Origin: an uncultured Treponema sp.
GTDB lineage: Bacteria; Spirochaetota; Spirochaetia; Treponematales; Treponemataceae
DNA: 7,359 nucleotides
Assembly (NCBI GenBank): GCA_946538795.1
Contig: CAMNGY010000069.1
Coordinates: forward strand, 1-7,359
Direction of reading: 5' to 3'
Positions 1-6,791 of this stretch are shown in pieces; the first letter of the stretch is position 1; each line of letters opens with the position of its first letter. The translations under genes were made by a program, and so were the position numbers. The notes beneath the pieces are model-generated. The model did no database searches. It was not told the origin of the DNA and worked only from the letters and a program-made list of their open reading frames with translations.

Positions 1-1461
1 GGGGATTCCATTCGGGGCGAGCCGCTGGGCACCCTCAGCCGGGGGGAGGCCATCGTTGGCCTGATGGGCGACATGCGCTACGATGTTGCGGTGCCGGGAA
101 ACCACGAGTTTGACTATGGCGTGGACCGCTTCATGCAGCTTGCCGGGGAGGCCCGCTTCCCTTATGTCTGCTGCAACCTGAGCAGGGAAGGGAAGCCCCT
201 CCTGCCGGCCTACGTCATTAAGGAGGCCGCCGGGCTGAAAATAGCCTTTGTCGGCGTGACCACTCCGGAAACCATAAGCTCGTCCTCCCCGTCGAATTTC
301 CAGGACGGGGACGGAAATTTCATCTATTCATTCATGCAGGACATGACCGGGGACCCCCTGTATGAGGCAGTCCAGTCCGCGGTGGACGGTGCGAGGGCCG
401 AAGGGGCGGACTACGTGTACCTTGTGGGCCACCTGGGCAAAAGCGCGCACAGCCGCCCCTGGACCTGCGAGGATGTGCTTTCCCATACTGACGGTATAGA
501 CGTCCTTCTGGACGGGCACAGCCACGACACCGAGCGCATGGTCATCAGGAACAAGTCCGGGAAGGATGTCGTCCGGGCCGCCGTGGGATCAAAGCTTTCC
601 TGCATAGGCTACAGCCGCATCTCGGCAAAGGACGGGAGCATAGACACGGGCATCTGGCGCTGGGAGGAAAAAGCCGGCGACGTGGGCTTCATGGGCGGGC
701 AGTCACAAGCCTCCCGCCCTGCCGCTTCCCGGGACGGTGCCGCATTCCGCTACGGGGAAGAAAACGAGATTGCGCGGAAAATCCGCGCCCTGCGGGAGGA
801 GCTGGAAGGCAGGCTGGGGAAAGCCGTCGCTGACCTGGGCGTGGACCTCAGCTGTGCGGACGTCCGCCGCAAGGAAACGAACCTGGGGGACTTCTGTACG
901 GACGCGATGAGGATGTCGGCCGGGGCCGACATAGCCGTCATGAACTCAGGCGGCATACGGGCCGGCCTGTCCCAAGGCCCTGTTACGTACGGTGACCTTT
1001 TGGGCGTGTTCCCGTTCGGCAACGCCCTGTGCATGGTGCGGGCGTCCGGGCGGCAGATTCTGGACGCGCTGGAATGGGGCGCGCGCATGCTTCCCGGAAG
1101 CAGCGGGGGCTTCTTGCAGGTGTCCGGCCTTAGCTGCGTGGTTGACATTTCCGTGCCGAACGGCTGCATTGCCGATGAATACGGGATGTGCATCGGCATA
1201 GAGGGACCCCGGCGGGTGCGCGGGGTTACGGTCGGCGGTCTTCCCCTTGAGGAGGATGCCCTTTACACCGTCGCCGGGCCGGATTACCTTTTGCTCAAGT
1301 GCGGGGACGGCATGACGGCTTTCCGGGGGGCGGAGCTCCTGCTTGACGGGGGGGACCTCCTCGGATGCATGGAGTCCGCGCTGGCAGGGCTGGCTGCCGG
1401 GACTGCCGGCGAGTATGCCGTTCCGGCCGGGCAGGGCCGGATCAGCTTCATAGGGGGCTAG
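1..1461 (+). CDS. 5'-nucleotidase / UshA-like metallophosphoesterase, 5' end missing
   Basis: This is the C-terminal 486 codons of a 5'-nucleotidase of the UshA/CpdB type, which dephosphorylates nucleotides to nucleosides, normally outside the cytoplasm. The reading frame is open from base 1, so the true start, any signal peptide and the first metal motif lie upstream; the ATG at 64 is internal. Counting from base 1, the metallophosphoesterase domain shows GDSIRG (1-6), GNHEFDYG (33-40), HLG (144-146) and DGHSHD (171-176), which are the usual two-metal ligand blocks. The substrate-binding 5_nucleotid_C domain shows ETNLGDF (292-298), NSGGIRAG (315-322), FPFGNAL (about 336-342), GFLQVSGL and a CGDG loop where GGDG is more usual. 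The stop at 1459-1461 lies one base before the next gene, so the two are probably co-transcribed and coupled. The family is clear, but the preferred substrate (UMP, AMP, 2',3'-cyclic nucleotide) cannot be read from the sequence. Confidence 0.93.
   Translation, partial: GDSIRGEPLGTLSRGEAIVGLMGDMRYDVAVPGNHEFDYGVDRFMQLAGEARFPYVCCNLSREGKPLLPAYVIKEAAGLKIAFVGVTTPETISSSSPSNFQDGDGNFIYSFMQDMTGDPLYEAVQSAVDGARAEGADYVYLVGHLGKSAHSRPWTCEDVLSHTDGIDVLLDGHSHDTERMVIRNKSGKDVVRAAVGSKLSCIGYSRISAKDGSIDTGIWRWEEKAGDVGFMGGQSQASRPAASRDGAAFRYGEENEIARKIRALREELEGRLGKAVADLGVDLSCADVRRKETNLGDFCTDAMRMSAGADIAVMNSGGIRAGLSQGPVTYGDLLGVFPFGNALCMVRASGRQILDALEWGARMLPGSSGGFLQVSGLSCVVDISVPNGCIADEYGMCIGIEGPRRVRGVTVGGLPLEEDALYTVAGPDYLLLKCGDGMTAFRGAELLLDGGDLLGCMESALAGLAAGTAGEYAVPAGQGRISFIGG
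1452..1457 (+). promoter_or_regulatory. Ribosome binding site supporting the TTG start at 1463
   Basis: AGGGGG, located inside the last codons of the nucleotidase gene, lies 5 bases before TTG at 1463. It supports TTG as the start because the resulting N-terminus is a well-formed signal peptide and no ATG occurs in frame nearby. Another TTG at 1481 would lose most of the positively charged n-region. Confidence 0.55.
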
Positions 1462-1462
1462 T

Positions 1463-4400
1463 TTGGAACGTCGGCGATTTTTGTGCCCGCGCGGGTCCGG
1501 GCTGGTCCGCATCCTTTCCTTGATTCTCGTTTCCCTGCTCTTTTCCAGCGAGGCATTTGCGGACGGCCCGCTTCTGGACGTATTCGGGCCGGTTTCCTGT
1601 TCCGCCGTACTGTATGACAACAGGAACGGCTTGCCCACGTCCGAGGCCAACGCGATAGCGGAGACGGACGAAGGTTTCATCTGGATAGGGAGCTACAGCG
1701 GCCTTGTCCGCTATGACGGCAGCAGGTTCGTCCACTATTCCTCCGCGCAGGGGCTGACGGGCGTGATGAGCCTGTACGTGGACTCTCACAAGAGGCTGTG
1801 GGTCGGCATGAACGACGGGGGGGCATCCGTCTGGGAGGGCGACGGAATCAGGCTGTTCGGAAAGGAGGACGGCCTCAAGTCCCTGTCCGTGCGCTCAATA
1901 ACGGAGGACTCCGGGGGCGACGTATACCTTGCCACGACGCACGGGGTTGCCGTCGTGGGTCCGGACCTGGTCCTGCAGCAGGTGGATGAGCCTGCGATAA
2001 ACGATGCTTACATAAGGTCCCTTGAGGCTTGCGGCGACAGGGTGTACGGCCTTACAAAGGATGGAGCCGTTTTTATTCTGAAGGACCGCAGGCTGCTGGC
2101 TTTCTGTTCTCCGGAAGACAGCGGAATAAGTGGGATACGTGCCATACTGGCGGATTCTGACAGGCCGGGCTTCCTGTACCTGGGGACGGATGGCGATCTG
2201 CTTCATTATGGCTCGCTGGACTGCGGCTGGAAGGAGGAATCCGTATACACCGCCCCGGTCAGCCACATGAATTCACTCAGGAAGCTGGGCGGCAGGGTAT
2301 GGCTGTGCGCGGACAACGGTATATGCTGCCTTGAGGCCGGAAGGTTCAGGCAGCTTCCGAACCTGCCCATGACCACATCCGTCGAGTCGATGATGGCCGA
2401 CTATCAGGGCAACCTCTGGTTCGCCTCCTCCCAGCAGGGCATAATGAAGCTGGTTCCCAACCAGTTCACGGACGTCTTTGACCAGTGCGGCCTTGATCCT
2501 GAGGTCGTCTATACGACCTGCATGTACGGCGGGAAACTGTTCGTCGGGACAAAGAACAGCGGGCTTCTGGTCCTGCATGACGGGAAGCGGGTCGGCTCTC
2601 TTCCGCTCGGGGACGGGAATGACCTTATAAAGATGCTTGAGGACAGTTCCGTACGCTCTCTCATAAAGGACAGCAGGGGAAGGCTCTGGCTTTCCAGCTT
2701 CGGGGACCATGCCCTGCTGCGGTATGACGGCAGGGATGCCGTGAGCTTTTCCGCCGCGGACGGTCTTCCTTCCAACCGCGTGCGCGCCGTGTTCGAGATG
2801 GACGACGGCGGCATCCTGGTCAGTTGTTCCGGCGGGATCGCTATAATAAAGGACGACAAGGTCGTCAGGACCTATGGCAAGGCGGAGGGTATATACAATT
2901 CCGAGATTTTGAGCGCGGTGCAGGCGGGGAACGGGGACATCCTGGCCGGCTCGGACGGAGGCGGAATTTACGTCATCGGGGAAGGCGGGACAAGCCACAT
3001 CGGAACGGAGGACGGGCTTGGCTCTGAGGTCGTCATGCGGCTCAAGCGGAGCCATCAGCACGAGCTTATCTGGATTGTCACCGGCAACTCCTTGGCCTAC
3101 ATGACGGAAGACCGCCGGATCCATACGGTGCGGGGCTTTCCGTATGCCAACAACTTTGACCTCTATGAGAATGGCTGGGGCCAGGTTTGGGTGCTGAGCA
3201 GCAACGGAATATACGTGGTGGACACGGACATGATTTTGAAAGGCGGGAAGCTTTCTCCCCTGCACTACGGGCTGGACGAGGGCCTGCCCTGCATAGCCAC
3301 CTCCAACTCCTACAGCGGTCTTACGGAAGCCGGCGACCTGTACATAGCCGGGATGACCGGCGTGGCCAGGGTAAACATAAACTCCAGCATTGAAAGCTCC
3401 TCCGCCTGCAAGATGTCTGTCCCGTACGTCGTCGCGGACGGGGCGACCATATACCCCGGGCCTGACGGCCGCTTCATGCTGTCCCCGTCTGTCAGGAAGC
3501 TTACCATCCACGGGCATGTGTGCAATTACTCTCTGGCCGACCCGATGCTGAGCTACAGGCTCGGCGGCTTTGACACGGAAGCGGCAGTCCTGAAGCGCAA
3601 GGATTTCCTGCCTGTCAGCTACACGAACCTGAGGGGCGGAAGCTATCATTTCGTCATGCAGCTGCTGAACCCGCAGGGAGTCGGCACGCAGATGCTGGAC
3701 GTGACGATAGTGAAGCGGAAGGCCTTGTGGGAGCAGCCGTGGGCCAGGGCGGGCGCCGTCTTCCTGCTTCTGGCCGCGCTTTACTGCGTGGTCAGGTCCT
3801 GCACCTACTACCGGACGCGGCGCATAATGAGGAAGGAGCGGGAGCAGAGGCAGCTGACCCGTGAGATAGTCGAGGCCTTCGCCAAGGTCATAGACATGAA
3901 GGACAGCTATACCAACGGCCATTCGTCGCGCGTCGCGGAATACACGCAGATGCTGGCACGGGAGCTGGGCTACGATGAGGACACCGTAGAAAAATACTAC
4001 AACATCGCCCTGCTGCACGACATAGGCAAGATAGGCATACCGTCGGAAATACTGAACAAGCCGGGCAAGCTGACGGATTCCGAGTTCAGCGTCATAAAGT
4101 CACATTCCGCATTGGGGTATGAGGCGCTCAAGGACATAAGCATCATGCCGGAGCTTGCGGTCGGTGCGGGGACGCACCACGAGCGGCCGGACGGAAGGGG
4201 CTACCCCAGGGGCCTTGCGGGGAAGGACATACCGCGGGTGGCACAGATAATCACCGTCGCGGACACCTTTGACGCCATGTATTCCGACCGTCCGTACCGC
4301 AAGCGCATGAACTTTGACAAGGCGGTTTCCATAATGAGGGAGGTCAGCGGATCCCAGCTGATGCCGGACGTGGTGGATGCCTTCCTGCGGCTGGTAGAAC

Positions 4401-4477
4401 GCGGTGCCTTCAGGGCCGCGGATGACCACGGAGGGGGGACCATGGAGGATATAAACAACATACGGAGCAAATACTGA
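1463..4477 (+). CDS. Membrane sensor: two-component-regulator propeller + Y_Y_Y + HD-GYP c-di-GMP phosphodiesterase
   Basis: This 1004-residue protein is predicted to sense a periplasmic signal and hydrolyse cyclic-di-GMP in the cytoplasm. Residues 1-33 form a signal peptide (MERRRF n-region, hydrophobic core, probable cleavage after AFA). Residues about 36-660 are repeated Reg_prop blades with patterns such as GLPTSEANAIAETDEGFIWI and GNLWFASSQQGI. A Y_Y_Y-like domain spans about 680-756, and a single membrane helix about 763-778 is followed by a basic stretch (positive-inside). Residues 779-800 look like a charged linker helix. The HD-GYP domain (about 801-990) has GHS (H820), HDIGK (852-856), H881, HHE with DGRGYP (905-915) and VADTFDA (932-938), so every signature residue I know is present and activity is expected. 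It has no receiver, kinase or GGDEF domain. It sits 1 base after the nucleotidase gene and 18 bases before udp. Start is TTG. The domain assignment is firm; the ligand is unknown. Confidence 0.93.
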   Translation: MERRRFLCPRGSGLVRILSLILVSLLFSSEAFADGPLLDVFGPVSCSAVLYDNRNGLPTSEANAIAETDEGFIWIGSYSGLVRYDGSRFVHYSSAQGLTGVMSLYVDSHKRLWVGMNDGGASVWEGDGIRLFGKEDGLKSLSVRSITEDSGGDVYLATTHGVAVVGPDLVLQQVDEPAINDAYIRSLEACGDRVYGLTKDGAVFILKDRRLLAFCSPEDSGISGIRAILADSDRPGFLYLGTDGDLLHYGSLDCGWKEESVYTAPVSHMNSLRKLGGRVWLCADNGICCLEAGRFRQLPNLPMTTSVESMMADYQGNLWFASSQQGIMKLVPNQFTDVFDQCGLDPEVVYTTCMYGGKLFVGTKNSGLLVLHDGKRVGSLPLGDGNDLIKMLEDSSVRSLIKDSRGRLWLSSFGDHALLRYDGRDAVSFSAADGLPSNRVRAVFEMDDGGILVSCSGGIAIIKDDKVVRTYGKAEGIYNSEILSAVQAGNGDILAGSDGGGIYVIGEGGTSHIGTEDGLGSEVVMRLKRSHQHELIWIVTGNSLAYMTEDRRIHTVRGFPYANNFDLYENGWGQVWVLSSNGIYVVDTDMILKGGKLSPLHYGLDEGLPCIATSNSYSGLTEAGDLYIAGMTGVARVNINSSIESSSACKMSVPYVVADGATIYPGPDGRFMLSPSVRKLTIHGHVCNYSLADPMLSYRLGGFDTEAAVLKRKDFLPVSYTNLRGGSYHFVMQLLNPQGVGTQMLDVTIVKRKALWEQPWARAGAVFLLLAALYCVVRSCTYYRTRRIMRKEREQRQLTREIVEAFAKVIDMKDSYTNGHSSRVAEYTQMLARELGYDEDTVEKYYNIALLHDIGKIGIPSEILNKPGKLTDSEFSVIKSHSALGYEALKDISIMPELAVGAGTHHERPDGRGYPRGLAGKDIPRVAQIITVADTFDAMYSDRPYRKRMNFDKAVSIMREVSGSQLMPDVVDAFLRLVERGAFRAADDHGGGTMEDINNIRSKY

Positions 4478-4482
4478 GCTTC

Positions 4483-4488
4483 AGGAGG
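4483..4488 (+). promoter_or_regulatory. Strong Shine-Dalgarno site for udp
   Basis: A consensus AGGAGG stands 7 bases before the ATG at 4496, inside the 18-base gap after the sensor gene. It is the best ribosome binding site on the + strand of this window and fixes the udp start. Confidence 0.85.
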
Positions 4489-4495
4489 TAGAAAG

Positions 4496-5278
4496 ATGGT
4501 CAACTATTCAGAGGACAAGGACAAGCTGTATCACATCCAGTGCGGGAAGGGGGACGTGGGCCGCTACGTGATCCTGCCGGGCGATCCCAAGCGCTGCGAG
4601 AAGATTGCCAGGTATTTTGACAATCCCCGCCTCATGGCGGACAGCCGCGAGTTCGTCACCTACACCGGCAGCCTTGACGGAGAGAGCGTCAGCGTGACTT
4701 CCACGGGGATAGGCGGACCCAGCGCGTCCATCGCAATGGAGGAGCTGGTGGCTTGCGGGGCAGACACCTTCGTCAGGATAGGAACCTGCGGCGGTATGCA
4801 GCTGGACGTGAATTCGGGGGACCTGGTAATAGCGACGGGAGCCATACGGCAGGAGGGAACCAGCAAGGAGTATGCTCCCATCGAATTCCCGGCCGTGGCC
4901 AACCTGGACGTGGTGAACAGCCTGATTGCCGGCGCGGAAAAGCTGGGCATGGCGCATCATGCCGGGGTGGTGCAATGCAAGGATTCGTTCTACGGGCAGC
5001 ATTCCCCTGAGATAAAGCCCGTCAGCTACGAGCTTCTGAACAAGTGGGAGGCCTGGATACGGATGGGCTGCCTGGCCTCCGAGATGGAGAGCGCCGCCTT
5101 GTTCATCGTGGGCCAGTTCCTCCGCGTGCGGGTTGGCTCCGTGTTCCTGGTCATGGGCAACCAGGAGAGGGCCAGGAAGGGCATGCCGAACCCTATCGTC
5201 CACGACACGGACGGGGCCATACGGACGGCGGTTGAGGCCGTGAGGATTCTGATCCAGAAGGACAGGGCGGGCAAATGA
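4496..5278 (+). CDS. udp: Uridine phosphorylase
   Basis: This 260-residue cytoplasmic enzyme of the PNP/UDP phosphorylase family cleaves uridine (often deoxyuridine or thymidine too) with phosphate to give the base and (deoxy)ribose-1-phosphate. The length is close to E. coli Udp (about 253). Visible blocks include H13 (equivalent to the subunit-bridging His8 of E. coli), the phosphate-site GDPKR with R33, R51, the RIGTCG loop with R94, [12 protein letters not shown] (69-80), FYGQ (165-168) and EMES (196-199), which binds the ribose. The uracil-binding Gln is kept (Q168), but the Arg two residues later in the E. coli enzyme is replaced by Ser in this alignment (GQHSPEIK), so base specificity may differ. 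It follows the sensor gene by 18 bases with a strong ribosome binding site and overlaps deoC, which fits nucleoside catabolism. Another nucleoside phosphorylase specificity is possible, but the overall match favours Udp. Confidence 0.93.
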   Translation: MVNYSEDKDKLYHIQCGKGDVGRYVILPGDPKRCEKIARYFDNPRLMADSREFVTYTGSLDGESVSVTSTGIGGPSASIAMEELVACGADTFVRIGTCGGMQLDVNSGDLVIATGAIRQEGTSKEYAPIEFPAVANLDVVNSLIAGAEKLGMAHHAGVVQCKDSFYGQHSPEIKPVSYELLNKWEAWIRMGCLASEMESAALFIVGQFLRVRVGSVFLVMGNQERARKGMPNPIVHDTDGAIRTAVEAVRILIQKDRAGK

Positions 5279-5934
5279 TGGGCGATGAGGAGCTTTTAAA
5301 ATACGTTGACCACACGCTCCTTAAGGCGGACGCGACCTGGGAGCAGGTCCGCGCTTTGTGCGACGAGGCCCTCCTGTACAAGACGGCCTCCGTCTGCATC
5401 CCTCCGTGCTATGTCGCCCAGGCATCCGCGTACCTTGGCGGCAAGATGAGGGTGTGCACGGTCATCGGCTTTCCCAACGGTTCCTCATCCACTGCCTCCA
5501 AGGTTTATGAGGCCGCGGATGCGGTTCAGAACGGGGCTGACGAGCTGGACATGGTCATAAACATAGGCTGGCTCAAGTCCGGGAAATACGACTATGTCCT
5601 TGATGAAATCAAGCGGATCCGCGCCAGCTGTCCCGGGAAAATTCTCAAGGTCATAATAGAGGCATGCCTGCTGACTGACGACGAGAAGATACAGATGTGC
5701 CGTATTGTGACGGATTCCGGCGCGGACTTCATAAAGACAAGCACCGGCTTTTCCTCAGGCGGGGCGACGTTTGACGATGTGGCCCTGCTCAAGGCCAACG
5801 TCGGGCCTTCCGTGCAGGTGAAGGCGGCGGGGGGTATATCCACGCTTGACGATGCAAGGAAATTCATAGAGCTGGGGGCGACCCGGCTTGGCACCAGCCG
5901 CATCGTGAAGCTTATGGCGGAACGCACGGCCTGA
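5275..5934 (+). CDS. deoC: Deoxyribose-phosphate aldolase
   Basis: This 219-residue cytoplasmic class I aldolase splits 2-deoxyribose-5-phosphate into acetaldehyde and glyceraldehyde-3-phosphate. The length matches the short bacterial DeoC type (about 220) rather than the 259-residue E. coli form. The N-terminal block [11 protein letters not shown] (11-21) is typical. Catalytic residues are visible: D92 in DELDMVIN, the Schiff-base lysine K154 in DFIKTSTGF, and K183 in VKAAGGI. The ATG at 5275 overlaps the udp stop as ATGA, which implies translational coupling; a second ATG directly follows at 5278, and a weak AGGG at 5264-5267 could serve either. It is the last gene of the operon, followed by a hairpin terminator. 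It would use deoxyribose-1-phosphate made by Udp once a phosphopentomutase, not encoded here, has converted it to the 5-phosphate. Confidence 0.96.
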   Translation: MMGDEELLKYVDHTLLKADATWEQVRALCDEALLYKTASVCIPPCYVAQASAYLGGKMRVCTVIGFPNGSSSTASKVYEAADAVQNGADELDMVINIGWLKSGKYDYVLDEIKRIRASCPGKILKVIIEACLLTDDEKIQMCRIVTDSGADFIKTSTGFSSGGATFDDVALLKANVGPSVQVKAAGGISTLDDARKFIELGATRLGTSRIVKLMAERTA

Positions 5935-5956
5935 CAGCCGGCTATGGGCGGGCCTA

Positions 5957-5992
5957 AAGAGGAGGCCCGGCATTTTGCCGGGCTTTCCTCTT
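5957..5992 (+). terminator. Rho-independent terminator between convergent genes
   Basis: A long hairpin lies 22 bases after the deoC stop. The outer arms AAGAGGA (5957-5963) and TCCTCTT (5986-5992) and the inner arms GCCCGGC (5965-5971) and GCCGGGC (5977-5983) pair perfectly around an ATTTT loop; only a G against TT interrupts the stem. On the + strand the inner GC-rich hairpin is followed by the U-rich run TTTCCTCTT, as expected for a terminator of the deoC operon. The near symmetry means it could also act on the lpoB-like transcript arriving from the right, though its U-tract in that direction is poorer. Confidence 0.82.
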
Positions 5993-6014
5993 GGTTCCTG
6001 CCGTGCCTGTGCTG

Positions 6015-6659
6015 CTAGCGCCTCTTTGACTTGCGCTTGATTATCTTCTTTATTTCGTGGTTGTCGTTTTTCCAGAGAATCTCGTTTGTCTCAATGTCAA
6101 TCAGCTCCGTGACGACGTAATAGGTGCGGGCCGTCTTCTTGCCGTCGTCGGTTGACTCCACTATGGTGCGTATGGATCCCTGCATCATGTAGTCGGCTCC
6201 GGTTTCGGAGTACATCCTTGCACGTGTCTCGGCGCGGGCATTCACCTGCTGGTCCTCCCGCTCCTCCCGGACTTCGGCCCTGTCCTCTTTCTGGGAGACG
6301 AACTTGACGTTCTCGTCCTCAAGAAGCTCTGCCTGCAGGTAGTCCGTCAGGATGCGGGTGTCGATGTGCTCGTCGCTCGCATTCTTGTAGGAGCCGATTA
6401 TCACTACGGGAACTTCCTTGCCGTGCGTCTTCGGCCACTTCTTTATTGCCTTGGAGTTGTTGAAGTCCTTTATTATGTCCTTGGCGACCAGCCGCACGTC
6501 GGTGTCGTTCCAATAGCCTGAGTAGTCGGTCTTTTTGGTGTCGCTCACGCGGTCAACGTCCGTCGAGGAGGATGAGCATCCTGCCAGGGCTATGAGGGTA
6601 AGCCCGAGGACTGCGGCGCATATAAACAGAACAAGGTTCCTCACGTTCTTTCGCATCAT
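6015..6659 (-). CDS. LpoB-like lipoprotein, penicillin-binding-protein activator family
   Basis: A predicted 214-residue lipoprotein. In enterobacteria LpoB is an outer-membrane lipoprotein that reaches through the periplasm to stimulate the peptidoglycan synthase PBP1b; a similar role here is inference. Residues 1-28 are a lipoprotein signal peptide with an LAGC lipobox (C28), followed by a Ser-rich linker. The family core shows WNDTDVRLVAKDI (50-62), VVIIGSYKNASDEHIDTRIL (85-104), a charged segment EVREEREDQQVN (129-140), GADYMMQGSI (154-163) and IETNEILWKN (189-198). The C-terminus is strongly basic (KKIIKRKSKRR). I chose the ATG at 6659 because GGAG lies 9 bases upstream; a GTG at 6689 or ATG at 6674 would add 10 or 5 residues but lacks a good ribosome binding site. 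It converges on deoC and is divergent from the COG3014-like gene. Confidence 0.88.
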   Translation of the reverse strand: MMRKNVRNLVLFICAAVLGLTLIALAGCSSSSTDVDRVSDTKKTDYSGYWNDTDVRLVAKDIIKDFNNSKAIKKWPKTHGKEVPVVIIGSYKNASDEHIDTRILTDYLQAELLEDENVKFVSQKEDRAEVREEREDQQVNARAETRARMYSETGADYMMQGSIRTIVESTDDGKKTARTYYVVTELIDIETNEILWKNDNHEIKKIIKRKSKRR

Positions 6660-6668
6660 TTTGTCTTT

Positions 6669-6672
6669 CTCC
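6669..6672 (-). promoter_or_regulatory. Ribosome binding site deciding the lpoB-like start
   Basis: Read on the - strand, GGAG lies 9 bases before the ATGATG pair at 6659-6654. It favours this start over the in-frame GTG at 6689 and ATG at 6674, and it gives a compact lipoprotein signal peptide beginning MMRKNVRN. Confidence 0.6.
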
Positions 6673-6700
6673 ATAATATTTGTGCTCACTAACAGTCAAA

Positions 6701-6718
6701 CAACGGTTCCTGCCGTTG
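6701..6718. repeat. Short inverted repeat in the divergent promoter region
   Basis: CAACGG (6701-6706) and CCGTTG (6713-6718) form a perfect 6-base dyad with a 6-base spacer, TTCCTG. It lies about 42 bases upstream of the chosen lpoB-like start and about 80 bases upstream of the COG3014-like start. The size and position would suit an operator, but a single short dyad is weak evidence. Confidence 0.45.
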
Positions 6719-6735
6719 ATTACAAGGACAGGATT

Positions 6736-6751
6736 AAAAAACAGCTTTTTT
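6736..6751. other. A6-CAGC-T6 symmetric tract
   Basis: Six A (6736-6741) and six T (6746-6751) flank CAGC near the middle of the divergent intergenic region. Such tracts can bend DNA or act as UP-like elements for promoters pointing outward in both directions; the symmetry fits a shared role, but no function is shown. Confidence 0.4.
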
Positions 6752-6791
6752 ACCTCTCGCGGCCCGTAATCATTCGCGCCCAGCTTTGTTC

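Noticed and set aside
946..1680. Open frame on the - strand (244 codons) across the nucleotidase/sensor junction
   Set aside because: It covers the ends of two clear + strand genes, has low-complexity composition and shows no family motif or ribosome binding site.
2273..4018. Long open frame on the - strand (581 codons) opposite the sensor gene
   Set aside because: It lies wholly inside a well-supported gene, its translation is rich in Pro, Val, Arg and His with no recognisable domain, and long antisense frames are common in GC-rich coding DNA.
4496..5278. Purine nucleoside phosphorylase (deoD) instead of uridine phosphorylase
   Set aside because: The same superfamily, but the FYGQ block, H13 and the overall pattern follow Udp; only fine specificity stays open.
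6673..6700. Promoter-like TTTGAC and TATTAT, 16 bases apart, on the - strand
   Set aside because: A start of transcription from it would fall near 6666, downstream of the GGAG at 6669-6672 that supports the ATG at 6659. It is consistent only if the transcript is nearly leaderless, so no promoter is called.
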